Position numbers and translations under genes: made by a program
Shown here: one piece after another, positions 20,678-28,123 of the stretch
Layout of the letters: every line of letters starts with the position of its first letter
Position numbering within the stretch: the stretch's first letter is position 1
Notes under the pieces: model-generated
The model's input: the letters and a program-made list of their open reading frames with translations, nothing else
The model's database searches: none
Told to the model about the DNA's origin: nothing
Assembly (NCBI RefSeq): GCF_046533115.1
Contig: NZ_JAJQRC010000039.1
Span: forward strand, 1-28,123
Length of the DNA: 28,123 bases
Source: JAIRMO01 sp046533115
Lineage (GTDB): Bacteria; Spirochaetota; Spirochaetia; Treponematales; Breznakiellaceae
Direction of reading: 5' to 3'

Positions 20678-21193
20678 ATGGTCGATCATGTACTTATCGA
20701 TACCTTGAATTTGAATTCCCGGGATTTTGCGGTTCGGTGGAAGGATAAGATCCGCCGGGCTCCCCAGTTAAAAAACTACAATGCCCTGACCGACGACGGT
20801 TTGATCGAGACGGATATGCCCTTTTACCCCCTTTTGGCCCGTACCCTGGACCGGGGGCTGGATCGGACCGTGGTGGGGGAATTTTTTGTTAAATTGGGCA
20901 AGGCCCGGATGGCGGATAGTTTTCCCGTTTCCGAGGTGATCTATGCGGTTAACCTGGCCCAGCAGGTGGTTATCGAATATCTCATGACCGATTTCGTCCT
21001 GGACAGTACGGTACGGATGTATCAGGCCATGGGGATTGTGACCAAGGTGTCGGAATTCTTTCTTTTGGGCTGTTTTTATCTTACCAAGGGTTTTCTTGAG
21101 GCAACCTATACGCAGATGAGCCGGAACGACGCGGTTTCGGAGGAACTGTTAAAAAAGTATTTTAAGGATGATTTCTTTTTTAAAAAAGATTAG
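20678..21193 (+). CDS. RsbRD N-terminal-domain-like protein heading the atp operon
   Basis: 171 residues, all helical, no membrane segment. The opening (LNSRDFAVRWKDKIRRAPQL then KNYNALTDDGLIETDMPFYP) and the following AREALARTLDRG-like helix region resemble the RsbRD N-terminal sensory domain found before STAS domains or histidine kinases. Here it stands alone. The middle carries PVSEVIYAVNLAQQVVIEYL, and a hydrophobic FFLLGCFYLTKGFLEATY stretch lies near the C-terminus. It could be a sensor or protein-binding module. It lies 71 bases upstream of atpB on the same strand with no visible promoter in between, so it may regulate or simply accompany ATP synthase expression. Family assignment is tentative. 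Confidence 0.65.
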   Translation: MVDHVLIDTLNLNSRDFAVRWKDKIRRAPQLKNYNALTDDGLIETDMPFYPLLARTLDRGLDRTVVGEFFVKLGKARMADSFPVSEVIYAVNLAQQVVIEYLMTDFVLDSTVRMYQAMGIVTKVSEFFLLGCFYLTKGFLEATYTQMSRNDAVSEELLKKYFKDDFFFKKD

Positions 21194-21264
21194 GGGTTTG
21201 CGGAAGGGAATGGGCTTTACCGGCGGCGTGAACCTTAAAAAAAGAGGCCGGTAGGAAACATATT

Positions 21265-22014
21265 ATGGATATTAAAGGATCCTTGGAAGAATTTAAAATC
21301 ATTTTTTCGATTCCCCTTTTTCAGGATAAACCCCTCTATATACTGGGACAGGAGATACGTTCGATAGATATTAATGAAACGGTGCTTATCTCGTGGGTGG
21401 TTATGGCGATTTTGATTGTCGCCTCCCTGGTGTTGACCCGCCGCTTAAAGGCTGTTCCCCGGGGCCCCCAGGTAATCCTGGAGGCCATGGTGGAATTCCT
21501 CAACCGTTTCTCCAAAGAGCATTTTGGCCGCCGGGCACAGACCTACGGTCCCTTTATCGGAACCATCTTTTTGTTTTTGCTCTTGGCCAATATTATACCG
21601 GTCATCTCCCCCATAGGGGCCTTTGGACATGAGCCGCCTTTTTCCATCAGGCCCCCCACCAGGGATATCAATTTGACCGCCGCCATGGCCATCCTCTCGA
21701 TCCTGGTGGTGTTGGTCAGCGGTCTTAAGGCCCGGGGCCTTGGGGGCTGGTGTAAAAATCTCCTCCGGCCGGTGCCCATGATGCTGCCCTTTAACCTGTT
21801 GGAATATATCATCCGGCCCACCTCCATGTGCCTGCGGCTGTTCGGAAACATCCTGGGGGCCCTTATTATCATGCTCCTGATTGAAGGAGTTGCCCCCATT
21901 GCCCTTCCCCCGGTTTTGTCCCTTTATTTTGATTTTCTGGACGGGCTGATTCAGGCCATGGTATTTACCTTTCTAACCACCCTCTTTATCGCCGAGGCGG
22001 TGGAGGTAGAGTAA
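21265..22014 (+). CDS. atpB: F-type ATP synthase subunit a
   Basis: 249-residue polytopic membrane subunit of Fo that, with the c ring, forms the ion path. About five to six membrane segments are visible. The essential stator arginine is in MCLRLFGNILG (R191), the conserved RDINLT appears near 133-138, and LPFNLLEYIIRP near 174-185. A GGTAGGAAA site precedes the ATG. A TACCGGC/GCCGGTA inverted repeat lies in the short gap before it. First gene of the eight-gene synthase operon; no atpI-type gene precedes it. Confidence 0.95.
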   Translation: MDIKGSLEEFKIIFSIPLFQDKPLYILGQEIRSIDINETVLISWVVMAILIVASLVLTRRLKAVPRGPQVILEAMVEFLNRFSKEHFGRRAQTYGPFIGTIFLFLLLANIIPVISPIGAFGHEPPFSIRPPTRDINLTAAMAILSILVVLVSGLKARGLGGWCKNLLRPVPMMLPFNLLEYIIRPTSMCLRLFGNILGALIIMLLIEGVAPIALPPVLSLYFDFLDGLIQAMVFTFLTTLFIAEAVEVE

Positions 22015-22067
22015 TACAGCGCCCCGGGACGAGCACGTCCTGAAAGCGCTAATATAGGGAGTTTTAT

Positions 22068-22286
22068 ATGGAATTAACGTACCTTATCGGAGCGGGTATC
22101 GCGGTTGTGGCCGGCCTGGGGGCCGGTATCGGTATCGGTATCGCCACGGGTAAAACCGCCGAAGCTATTTCCCGGCAGCCTGAAGCGTCGGGGAAAATAC
22201 AAACCGTGTTTTTTTTAGGTATCGCCCTGGCGGAGGCCACGGCCATATACGGGTTTGTGGTTTCGATCCTCCTCATCGTTCGATGA
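22068..22286 (+). CDS. atpE: F-type ATP synthase subunit c
   Basis: 72-residue hairpin proteolipid with two membrane helices joined by the RQPE loop (36-39). The ion-binding carboxylate is E56 in LAEATAIYG. Compared with the Na+-binding c subunit of Ilyobacter tartaricus (Q32, E65, S66), the equivalents here are I23, E56 and A57, so two Na+ ligands are missing and proton coupling is predicted. Glycine-rich helix 1 (GLGAGIGIGIATG) fits tight ring packing. It sits 53 bases after atpB with GGGAG before the ATG. It is the shortest gene in the operon and needs the highest copy number of product. Confidence 0.95.
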   Translation: MELTYLIGAGIAVVAGLGAGIGIGIATGKTAEAISRQPEASGKIQTVFFLGIALAEATAIYGFVVSILLIVR

Positions 22287-22349
22287 AAATTGCGGCGGCG
22301 GTTTCCGGCTCCGGCCGGGTGAAGCCGCTGAACTTAAAAGGTTTGGGTT

Positions 22350-22838
22350 ATGCTTGATTTTTCCTGGGTGACCTTTGTGGTTACGATTCTTAATATCGGA
22401 ATCCTGTATTTTATCCTTCGGGCCATTCTTTTTAAACCGGTGACTAAATTTATGGAAGGGCGGACTAAAAAGATAGCGGAGGATATAGCACAGGCGGAGC
22501 GGGATAAAAACCAGGCCCGGACCCTGCTGCAACAGCATGAGGATAAGCTCAACCAAGCCAAGGGGGAGGCGGAGCTTATCATTGAAAACGCCCGGAAAAG
22601 CGCCCAGGAACAGGTGAAACGGATAGTTGCCGACGGCAAGACCCAGGCGGACGCCATCATTGCCCATGCCCGTCAGCAGGTCGAGGTCGAGCGGAACGCC
22701 GCCATGCTCAAGTTCAAAGCCGAGGCCGCCGCCTTGGTCCTCGGCGCCGCAAGCCGGCTCCTGCGGCGGGAGCTGACCCAGGAGGACAGCCGTAATCAGG
22801 CGGCCCTGCTCCTGCGGGAATTGGGGAAAACCCCCTGA
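22350..22838 (+). CDS. atpF: F-type ATP synthase subunit b
   Basis: 162-residue peripheral-stalk subunit. One N-terminal membrane helix (VTFVVTILNIGILYFILRAI) is followed by a charged coiled coil (about residues 40-145, for example GRTKKIAEDIAQAERDKNQA) that dimerises and reaches up to F1 via delta. Length and layout are typical. Only one b-type gene is present, so a homodimer is expected. The stop overlaps the atpH start by one base. Confidence 0.93.
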   Translation: MLDFSWVTFVVTILNIGILYFILRAILFKPVTKFMEGRTKKIAEDIAQAERDKNQARTLLQQHEDKLNQAKGEAELIIENARKSAQEQVKRIVADGKTQADAIIAHARQQVEVERNAAMLKFKAEAAALVLGAASRLLRRELTQEDSRNQAALLLRELGKTP

Positions 22839-23389
22839 TGTTTCCCGCCGAACGCTGGGCATCGGCCTTTGTGGACGCCTCGGGAACCTATGCCGAAGGG
22901 GGCTTTCGGGTGTTAAAAGCCCTGATCCCCGCCCTGGAGCGGGCCACCGGGGTTATTTCGGGAACCGCCGCCTCCCGTAAGGCCGGCCGGATGCTGCGGG
23001 AGGTCCTGATCCAAGCGGGCTTTGATCCGGGGGACCAGGGGATGCAATTTGCCCTGGGGACCGTGGTATTGTTGATAAAAAAGGGCCGCTTAAAATACGG
23101 GGAGCTTTTAATCCGGGAAATTGAACGGGTCCTGGATCGGGCGGCGGGGGTCCTGCCCGTGACCGTGGAAACCGCCGCTCCGCTGGATGTGGAATTTCAG
23201 CGCACCCTCCGGGAGCTTCTGAAACAAAAAACCGGCGCCCGGGAGGTACGGCTCACGATCACCGAAGTCCCGGAACTTTTGGCCGGGTGTAAACTGCGGA
23301 TGGGCAGCCTTTCCCTGGATGCCAGCCTGCGGGGACAAATACAGAAGATGGCGGCGGATCTATCCGCCGCCGGAGGTTTTTCATGGTAA
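22838..23389 (+). CDS. atpH: F-type ATP synthase subunit delta
   Basis: 183 residues, helical, the link between the b stalk and the top of the alpha/beta hexamer. Sequence is weakly conserved, as usual for this subunit. It is placed by its start (FPAERWASAFVDASGTYAEG, like the RYA.ALF start of delta), its C-terminal GCKLRMGSLSLDASLRGQI segment (usual GG..I.IGD...D.S....L) and its position between b and alpha. The ATG overlaps the atpF stop, and the 3' end overlaps atpA by 7 bases. Confidence 0.9.
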   Translation: MFPAERWASAFVDASGTYAEGGFRVLKALIPALERATGVISGTAASRKAGRMLREVLIQAGFDPGDQGMQFALGTVVLLIKKGRLKYGELLIREIERVLDRAAGVLPVTVETAAPLDVEFQRTLRELLKQKTGAREVRLTITEVPELLAGCKLRMGSLSLDASLRGQIQKMAADLSAAGGFSW

Positions 23390-24885
23390 ATTTCGGCGAC
23401 CTTACCAAGGTTTTGCAGGAACAAATTGAACAGTGGGAAGGGAAGGTTACTTCGGATTCTACCGGCTTTGTAATTCAGGTGGGGGATTCGGTGGCGACGG
23501 TCCACGGTTTGGATAAGGCCGTCTACGGCGAACTGGTGGAATTCACCTCCGGCGCTGTGGGGATGATCTTGAACCTGGAAGAAAACGGGGTGGGCTGCGT
23601 ACTTTTAAGCGGGGAATCCCTGGTAAAGGACGGGGAGGAAGCCCGGGGAACCGGTAAGGTCGTATCGGTTCCGGTGGGGCCTGCCCTGGTAGGCCGGGTG
23701 GTAAACCCCCTGGGGTCGCCCATAGACGGAAAGGGAGCCCTTGAAACAGAGGATACCCTCCCCATTGAACGTCCCGCCCACCCGGTAATAGAACGGGGCA
23801 GCGTGAATGTGCCCCTCCAGACCGGGACCCTTTCGGTGGACGCCATGATCCCCATAGGCCGGGGACAGCGGGAACTGATTATTGGGGACCGTCAGACCGG
23901 AAAAACCGCCCTGGCGGTGGACGCCATCATCAACCAGAAGGGCAAGGATGTCTACTGTATTTACTGCGGCATAGGCCAAAAGTCATCTTCCGTGGCGGCG
24001 ATCATAAAAAACCTTGAACGGTACGGGGCCATGGATTATACCTTTGTGGTGTTAGCCTCTGCTTCGGACTCCGCGGCCCTGCAGTACCTGGCGCCCTATT
24101 CGGCCTGCGCCATGGCGGAATACTTTATGACCCAGGGTAAGGACGTGCTGGTGGTGTATGACGACCTTTCCAAACACGCCGTGGCGTACCGGACCATATC
24201 CCTGCTCCTCCGCCGTCCCCCGGGCCGGGAAGCCTTTCCCGGGGATGTGTTTTACCTCCACTCCCGGCTGCTGGAACGGGCCGCCAAACTTTCCCCTGAA
24301 AAGGGGGGCGGATCGGTTACCGCCATTCCCATAGTGGAGACCCAGGCGGGGGATATTTCCTCGTATATTCCCACCAATGTTATTTCCATTACCGATGGCC
24401 AGATATTCCTGGATTCGGAACTCTTTAATTCCGGGTTCCGGCCTGCCATAGACGTGGGGCTTTCGGTGAGCCGGGTGGGAGGGTCCGCCCAGTCCAAGGC
24501 GATCCGGAAGATCTCCGGCCGGCTGCGGCTGGATCTGGCCCAATACCGGGAAATGGCCGCCTTTGCCCAGTTCGGCAGCGACCTGGATAAGTCCACCCAG
24601 GACAAACTGGCCCAGGGGGAACGGCTCATGGAGGTCTTAAAGCAGTCCCAGTTTTCACCCTATGCCATGGAAGAGCAGGCCGCGATCCTCTTTGTCGCGG
24701 TGGGCGGCTATTTAATGGATGTTAAGGTGGGGGAGGTGTCCGCCTTTGTTTCGGCCTTTCTTGAGTACCTCAGGGCCCGGTTTGATGATACCCTCAAAAG
24801 CATCGCCCAAACCGGGAGTATCACGGCGGAAATAGAGCAGGTATTGACCTCGGCGGTTGAGGAATTTAAACAGCGTAAGCGATAG
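23383..24885 (+). CDS. atpA: F-type ATP synthase subunit alpha
   Basis: 500-residue non-catalytic nucleotide-binding subunit of F1. The P-loop GDRQTGKT is at about 168-175, preceded by DAMIPIGRGQREL. The conserved VGLSVSRVGGSAQSKAI and QYREMAAFAQFGSDLD segments are intact near 360-410. Full length with no insertions. Its start lies inside the atpH 3' end. A perfect 17-base palindrome follows the stop codon. Confidence 0.97.
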   Translation: MVNFGDLTKVLQEQIEQWEGKVTSDSTGFVIQVGDSVATVHGLDKAVYGELVEFTSGAVGMILNLEENGVGCVLLSGESLVKDGEEARGTGKVVSVPVGPALVGRVVNPLGSPIDGKGALETEDTLPIERPAHPVIERGSVNVPLQTGTLSVDAMIPIGRGQRELIIGDRQTGKTALAVDAIINQKGKDVYCIYCGIGQKSSSVAAIIKNLERYGAMDYTFVVLASASDSAALQYLAPYSACAMAEYFMTQGKDVLVVYDDLSKHAVAYRTISLLLRRPPGREAFPGDVFYLHSRLLERAAKLSPEKGGGSVTAIPIVETQAGDISSYIPTNVISITDGQIFLDSELFNSGFRPAIDVGLSVSRVGGSAQSKAIRKISGRLRLDLAQYREMAAFAQFGSDLDKSTQDKLAQGERLMEVLKQSQFSPYAMEEQAAILFVAVGGYLMDVKVGEVSAFVSAFLEYLRARFDDTLKSIAQTGSITAEIEQVLTSAVEEFKQRKR

Positions 24886-24923
24886 AGCCAGTTTCAAAAC
24901 TCGGTTAGTTTTGAAACTGGCTC
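24885..24923. repeat. Palindromic repeat, GTTTCAAAAC family, copy 3, between atpA and atpG
   Basis: GAGCCAGTTTCAAAACT (24885-24901) and AGTTTTGAAACTGGCTC (24907-24923) form a perfect 17-base stem with a 5-base loop, overlapping the last base of the atpA stop codon and ending just before the atpG ribosome binding site. No T-run follows. Confidence 0.85.
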
Positions 24924-24936
24924 GATAGGGAGAGGT

Positions 24937-25827
24937 ATGGCGAATTTACGGGATGTACGGCTGCGGATGCGGGCCATAGAACAGACACTCCAGGTTACCA
25001 AGGCGATGAACCTTATTTCCACGGCCAAATTGCGGAAGGGCCGGCGGATTCTGGAGGATACGGAACCCTTTTTCCGGCGGATCCAAAAATCCATGTACGA
25101 TATTTTGGCCGGGGCCGAATCCATGGAAAGTGAATATCTGTGCAAAAAAAAGATCGGGGGACCGGGCCGGGTTGCCGTACTGGTAATTACCAGCGATAAG
25201 GGGCTGGCCGGAGGATATAACGCCAATATCTTTAAGACGGTGAATGAGTTATGCGCCCAACACCCCAATGCCATCCTGATCCTGATAGGTACCGTCGGGT
25301 ACCGGTATTTCATCCATTCCCCGTATTTGATCCTGGAGAATTTTTCCTTCCGGTCCCGGCTGCCGGAGGTGGAAAACGCCAAGGAAATCGCGGATTATAT
25401 TATTTCCCAATACCTGTGGGGGATGCTGGACGAGGTGTATATAGTATACACCCACATGTACAGTACCATCAAGCTGCTTCCCGCGGTGCGGCAGGTACTC
25501 CCCCTGGATGCGGAGAAGATTCAAAACGAGCTGGTCCAGTTTGAAAGCCAAAAAAGGACGGAGCTCCGGTTCGAGTATCTGCCGTCGGAGGAGGCGGTTT
25601 TTGATGCCCTGGTCCCCCTGTATATCAAGGGCATCATCTACGGCGCCCTGGTGGAATCCTATGCCAGCGAGCAGAGCGCCCGGATGACCGCTATGGATGA
25701 GGCATCCAAAAACGCGGAGGATATGCTTGCCGCCCTGCAACTCCACTACAACCGGGCCCGGCAGGCAAGTATTACCCAGGAAGTAACGGAGATAATTTCC
25801 GGGTCCCAGGCCCTGAGTGAGGAGTGA
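24937..25827 (+). CDS. atpG: F-type ATP synthase subunit gamma
   Basis: 296-residue central-stalk rotor subunit. The N-terminal coiled coil carries the family start (ANLRDVRLRMRAIEQTLQVT followed by KAMNLISTAKL). The central Rossmann-like part begins VAVLVITSDKGLAGGYNANI. The C-terminal helix reads NRARQASITQEVTEIISGSQ. GGGAGAGG precedes the ATG and follows the palindrome directly. The stop is 3 bases before atpD. Confidence 0.95.
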   Translation: MANLRDVRLRMRAIEQTLQVTKAMNLISTAKLRKGRRILEDTEPFFRRIQKSMYDILAGAESMESEYLCKKKIGGPGRVAVLVITSDKGLAGGYNANIFKTVNELCAQHPNAILILIGTVGYRYFIHSPYLILENFSFRSRLPEVENAKEIADYIISQYLWGMLDEVYIVYTHMYSTIKLLPAVRQVLPLDAEKIQNELVQFESQKRTELRFEYLPSEEAVFDALVPLYIKGIIYGALVESYASEQSARMTAMDEASKNAEDMLAALQLHYNRARQASITQEVTEIISGSQALSEE

Positions 25828-25830
25828 GGA

Positions 25831-27216
25831 ATGGGCAATATTGGTGTGGTTACGCAGATAGTTGGTCCTGTGGTGGATGTCCGGTTTGAACCGGGATATA
25901 TCCCTTCGATTTTGAATGCCCTGGAAGTTAAGGACGGGGACCGGACCGTGGTACTGGAGGTCCTCCAGCATATCGGGGACAACCGGGTCCGCTGTGTCGC
26001 CATGGCCGCCACCGAGGGCCTGTCCCGGGGGCTGCAGGTGGTGGATTCAGGATACCCCATCCGGGTGCCCGTGGGGGAAGCGGTTCTGGGGCGGATGTTT
26101 AACGTAACCGGCCAGCCCATTGACGATCGGGGGCCCTTTACCCATGACAACTACGCCTCGATCCACCGGAGCGCCCCCAGTTTTGAGGAGCAGAAACCGG
26201 CCACCGAGGTATTTGAAACGGGGATCAAGGTCATCGACCTTATCGCCCCCTATGCCAAAGGGGGCAAGATCGGCCTTTTCGGCGGCGCCGGGGTGGGCAA
26301 AACCGTGTTGATCATGGAACTTATCCGGAATATCGCCATGGAACACGCGGGATATTCGGTCTTTGCCGGGGTAGGGGAGCGTTCCCGGGAAGGGGCCGAT
26401 TTGTGGAAGGATATGAACGAGTCCGGGGTGGTGGAAAAGACCGCCCTCGTTTTCGGCCAGATGAATGAACCCCCGGGGGCCCGGATGCGGGTTGCCCTGG
26501 CAGGTCTTACCATGGCGGAATACTTCCGGGATGAGGGCGGCCAGGATGTGCTGCTCTTTGTGGATAATATCTTCCGGTTTATCCAGGCCGGGGCGGAGGT
26601 TTCCGCCCTGCTGGGCCGGATCCCCAGCGCCGTGGGGTACCAGCCTACCCTGGCCAACGAGATGGGGGCCCTCCAGGAACGGATCGCCAGCACTTCCAAG
26701 GGCTCCATTACCAGTGTCCAGGCGGTGTATGTCCCTGCGGACGACCTTACCGATCCCGCCCCGGCCACCACCTTTGCCCACCTGGACGCCACTACGGTGC
26801 TCTCCCGGAAGATCGTGGAACTGGGGATCTACCCTTCTATTGACCCCCTGGCCTCCACTTCCCGGATCCTTGATCCCGCGATAGTGGGGGAGGAGCATTA
26901 CCGGACCGCCCGGCGGACCCAGCAGACCCTTCAGCGGTATAAGGAGCTCCAGGATATCATCGCCATCCTCGGCATGGATGAACTTTCCCCCGAAGACAAG
27001 CTGGTGGTATCCCGGGCCCGGAAGATCCAGCGTTTTCTGGGGCAGCCCCTTTTTGTGGCGGAACGGTACAACGCCATGGACGGCCGCTACGTGCCGGTAA
27101 AAGAAACGGTCCGGGGGTTTAAGATGATCCTGGACGGTGAATGTGACGCTATCCCCGAGCAGTCTTTCTTTATGGCCGGGGGTATTGACGACGTATTGGA
27201 AAAATCCAAACTATAG
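25831..27216 (+). CDS. atpD: F-type ATP synthase subunit beta
   Basis: 461-residue catalytic subunit. The P-loop GGAGVGKT is at about 151-158, GERSREGADLW near 183 (usual GERTREGNDL), Walker B-type LLFVDNIFRF near 245, and GRIPSAVGYQPTLANEMG, the hallmark of beta, near 263. Full length. It lies 3 bases after atpG and 8 bases before atpC. Confidence 0.98.
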   Translation: MGNIGVVTQIVGPVVDVRFEPGYIPSILNALEVKDGDRTVVLEVLQHIGDNRVRCVAMAATEGLSRGLQVVDSGYPIRVPVGEAVLGRMFNVTGQPIDDRGPFTHDNYASIHRSAPSFEEQKPATEVFETGIKVIDLIAPYAKGGKIGLFGGAGVGKTVLIMELIRNIAMEHAGYSVFAGVGERSREGADLWKDMNESGVVEKTALVFGQMNEPPGARMRVALAGLTMAEYFRDEGGQDVLLFVDNIFRFIQAGAEVSALLGRIPSAVGYQPTLANEMGALQERIASTSKGSITSVQAVYVPADDLTDPAPATTFAHLDATTVLSRKIVELGIYPSIDPLASTSRILDPAIVGEEHYRTARRTQQTLQRYKELQDIIAILGMDELSPEDKLVVSRARKIQRFLGQPLFVAERYNAMDGRYVPVKETVRGFKMILDGECDAIPEQSFFMAGGIDDVLEKSKL

Positions 27217-27224
27217 GGAAGCCC

Positions 27225-27644
27225 ATGCCGAACCAGTTCACCTTCGAGGTGTATACCCCGTACCGGCTTTTTTATTCCGACTCTGTGGAGGCCGTTACCC
27301 TTACCCTGCAGGACGGGGAAATAGGGATCTACGCGAACCATGATTTTTTTACCGCCCCGGTGGTTCCCTGTGTGCTGAAGGTCAAGAACAAGCAGGGGCA
27401 GTGGAAAGCCGCCTTTGTCACCGAAGGCATCCTGGAGGTGACCCACCACAAAACCGTACTGCTGGTGGACGCCGCGGAATGGCCTGAGGAGATAGACGGG
27501 GCCCGGGCGGAAGCCGCCAAGCGTCAGGCCCAGGAGGCCCTGGAATTCGGTATGTTGAAATTCGAAATTGACAATGCCAAAGCAGCCCTGCAGCGGGCGG
27601 AGATCCGTTTAAAGCTCTGGGCTATGAGGCAGCCGCAGCCCTGA
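27225..27644 (+). CDS. atpC: F-type ATP synthase subunit epsilon
   Basis: 139-residue central-stalk subunit with an N-terminal beta-sandwich (about residues 1-85, including GEIGIYANHDFFTAPV) and a C-terminal helical hairpin (about 90-135) that can inhibit ATP hydrolysis in many bacteria. The length supports a full two-helix hairpin. It is the last gene of the operon. A half copy of the GTTTTGAAAC palindrome (AAGTTTTGAACCGG) directly follows the stop codon. Confidence 0.93.
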   Translation: MPNQFTFEVYTPYRLFYSDSVEAVTLTLQDGEIGIYANHDFFTAPVVPCVLKVKNKQGQWKAAFVTEGILEVTHHKTVLLVDAAEWPEEIDGARAEAAKRQAQEALEFGMLKFEIDNAKAALQRAEIRLKLWAMRQPQP

Positions 27645-27686
27645 AGTTTTGAACCGGTACCCTAATTGGAAGGCGGGATAGTATTA

Positions 27687-28123
27687 CTAGGCGGACTCGA
27701 CCTCTTTCACGGTCAGATGCAGGCTCTGGGCAATCACCCCCACCGAAACGCCATAGCCCTTGAGTATCCGGGCCGATTCCAGTTTTTCCCGGTAGGCTTC
27801 CGCCTGTTTTTTCTCAGTACCTATCTGGATGCCTTCCTCCCGCCCTTCGTGGCGCCCTTCTTCCCGGGCAAGCCGTTTGTCCTCTAAGACACTCTCTACC
27901 AATGCGTCAAACATCGTCTGGTACTCCTTCTTCCCTACGTGCTCCTTCACCGCCTCTATCTCCTCAGCCGGAACTTCCAGCCGCTCCAATAGGACCGTGA
28001 TCACATCCTTTACCAGTTTAATCATCCCCTCCGGAATATTCAATGCCACCCCTTCCCAGTAGTCTCCCGGTAATCCCTTCAGTTCCTCTAACTCTTCCCG
28101 CTTCTGAATCCGGTCCACCAGCA
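27687..28123 (-). CDS. C-terminal part of an Rpn/PD-(D/E)XK-type protein, partial
   Basis: About 145 residues readable; the frame is open to the window edge, so the N-terminus lies outside and the GTG at 28118 need not be the start. The visible part has a helical region (KLVKDVITVLLERLEVPAEE), a charged REEGRHEGREEGIQIG linker and a final ILKGYGVSVGVIAQSLHLTV helix-turn-helix-like tail. This tail style is typical of the Rpn family of recombination-promoting nucleases/putative transposases, which are numerous in some spirochaetes. The nuclease core itself would lie beyond the window, so the assignment rests on the tail only. It is convergent with the ATP synthase operon. Confidence 0.65.
   Translation of the reverse strand, partial: LVDRIQKREELEELKGLPGDYWEGVALNIPEGMIKLVKDVITVLLERLEVPAEEIEAVKEHVGKKEYQTMFDALVESVLEDKRLAREEGRHEGREEGIQIGTEKKQAEAYREKLESARILKGYGVSVGVIAQSLHLTVKEVESA

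Noticed and set aside
24885..24923. Intrinsic terminator between atpA and atpG
   Set aside because: The stem is strong but no T-run follows, and atpG, atpD and atpC continue on the same strand with normal ribosome binding sites and no new promoter seen.

Overview
This 28 kb window looks like chromosomal DNA from a spirochaete, most likely a high-GC relative of Treponema (the termite-gut treponemes fit best). This is an inference from gene content, the relaxed lipobox of a large surface lipoprotein and the abundance of small dispersed repeats; no marker gene in the window settles it. Nearly all of the DNA is accounted for by chromosomal housekeeping genes with accessory DNA between them. I see no CRISPR array, tRNA, prophage or intact insertion sequence.

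Layout. (1) 1-9.24 kb, plus strand: the 3' part of a 5S rRNA, cheW, a DegT-fold aminotransferase homologue that seems to lack its PLP lysine, nadK, recN, a helical protein of unknown function, and a two-gene heterodimeric ABC exporter. Most of these genes overlap or nearly touch. (2) 9.24-12.87 kb, an accessory region, genes mostly on the minus strand: a RelB/DinJ-type antitoxin whose YoeB-like toxin is cut short, a glutamate-1-semialdehyde-aminomutase-like enzyme with an SCP2-like partner, and several copies of a CACGAA-type repeat. (3) 12.6-15.8 kb: a strong AT-rich promoter, a structured 5' leader of about 255 nt, an 861-residue repeat-rich surface lipoprotein and a repeat cluster. (4) 15.8-20.5 kb: rmuC (minus), then plus-strand genes for a small secreted protein, a fused AroD-AroE enzyme, rpiA and a DUF6062-like double CxxC/CxxH protein. 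(5) 20.6-27.6 kb: an RsbRD-N-like gene, then a complete F-type ATP synthase operon in the order a, c, b, delta, alpha, gamma, beta, epsilon. (6) 27.7-28.1 kb: the C-terminal part of an Rpn/PD-(D/E)XK-type protein running off the window.

How the genes fit together. The ATP synthase operon is complete and its c subunit lacks key Na+ ligands, so it is predicted to be proton-coupled. Its likely promoter lies before the RsbRD-N-like gene, which would therefore be co-transcribed and may be leaderless. The AroDE fusion covers two consecutive shikimate-pathway steps.

Two dispersed repeat families shape the intergenic DNA. One is a palindrome with core GTTTCAAAAC/GTTTTGAAAC, found at three full sites, including one inside the ATP synthase operon between atpA and atpG. 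The other is a CACGAA/AAGGCGCAGAAGGCGAA family that sits at gene 3' ends. It appears to have replaced the tail of an ABC transporter gene and lies inside the truncated toxin reading frame. The most interesting items are the structured lipoprotein leader, the lysine-less DegT homologue, the broken toxin, the two repeat families and the regulator-like gene heading the ATP synthase operon.
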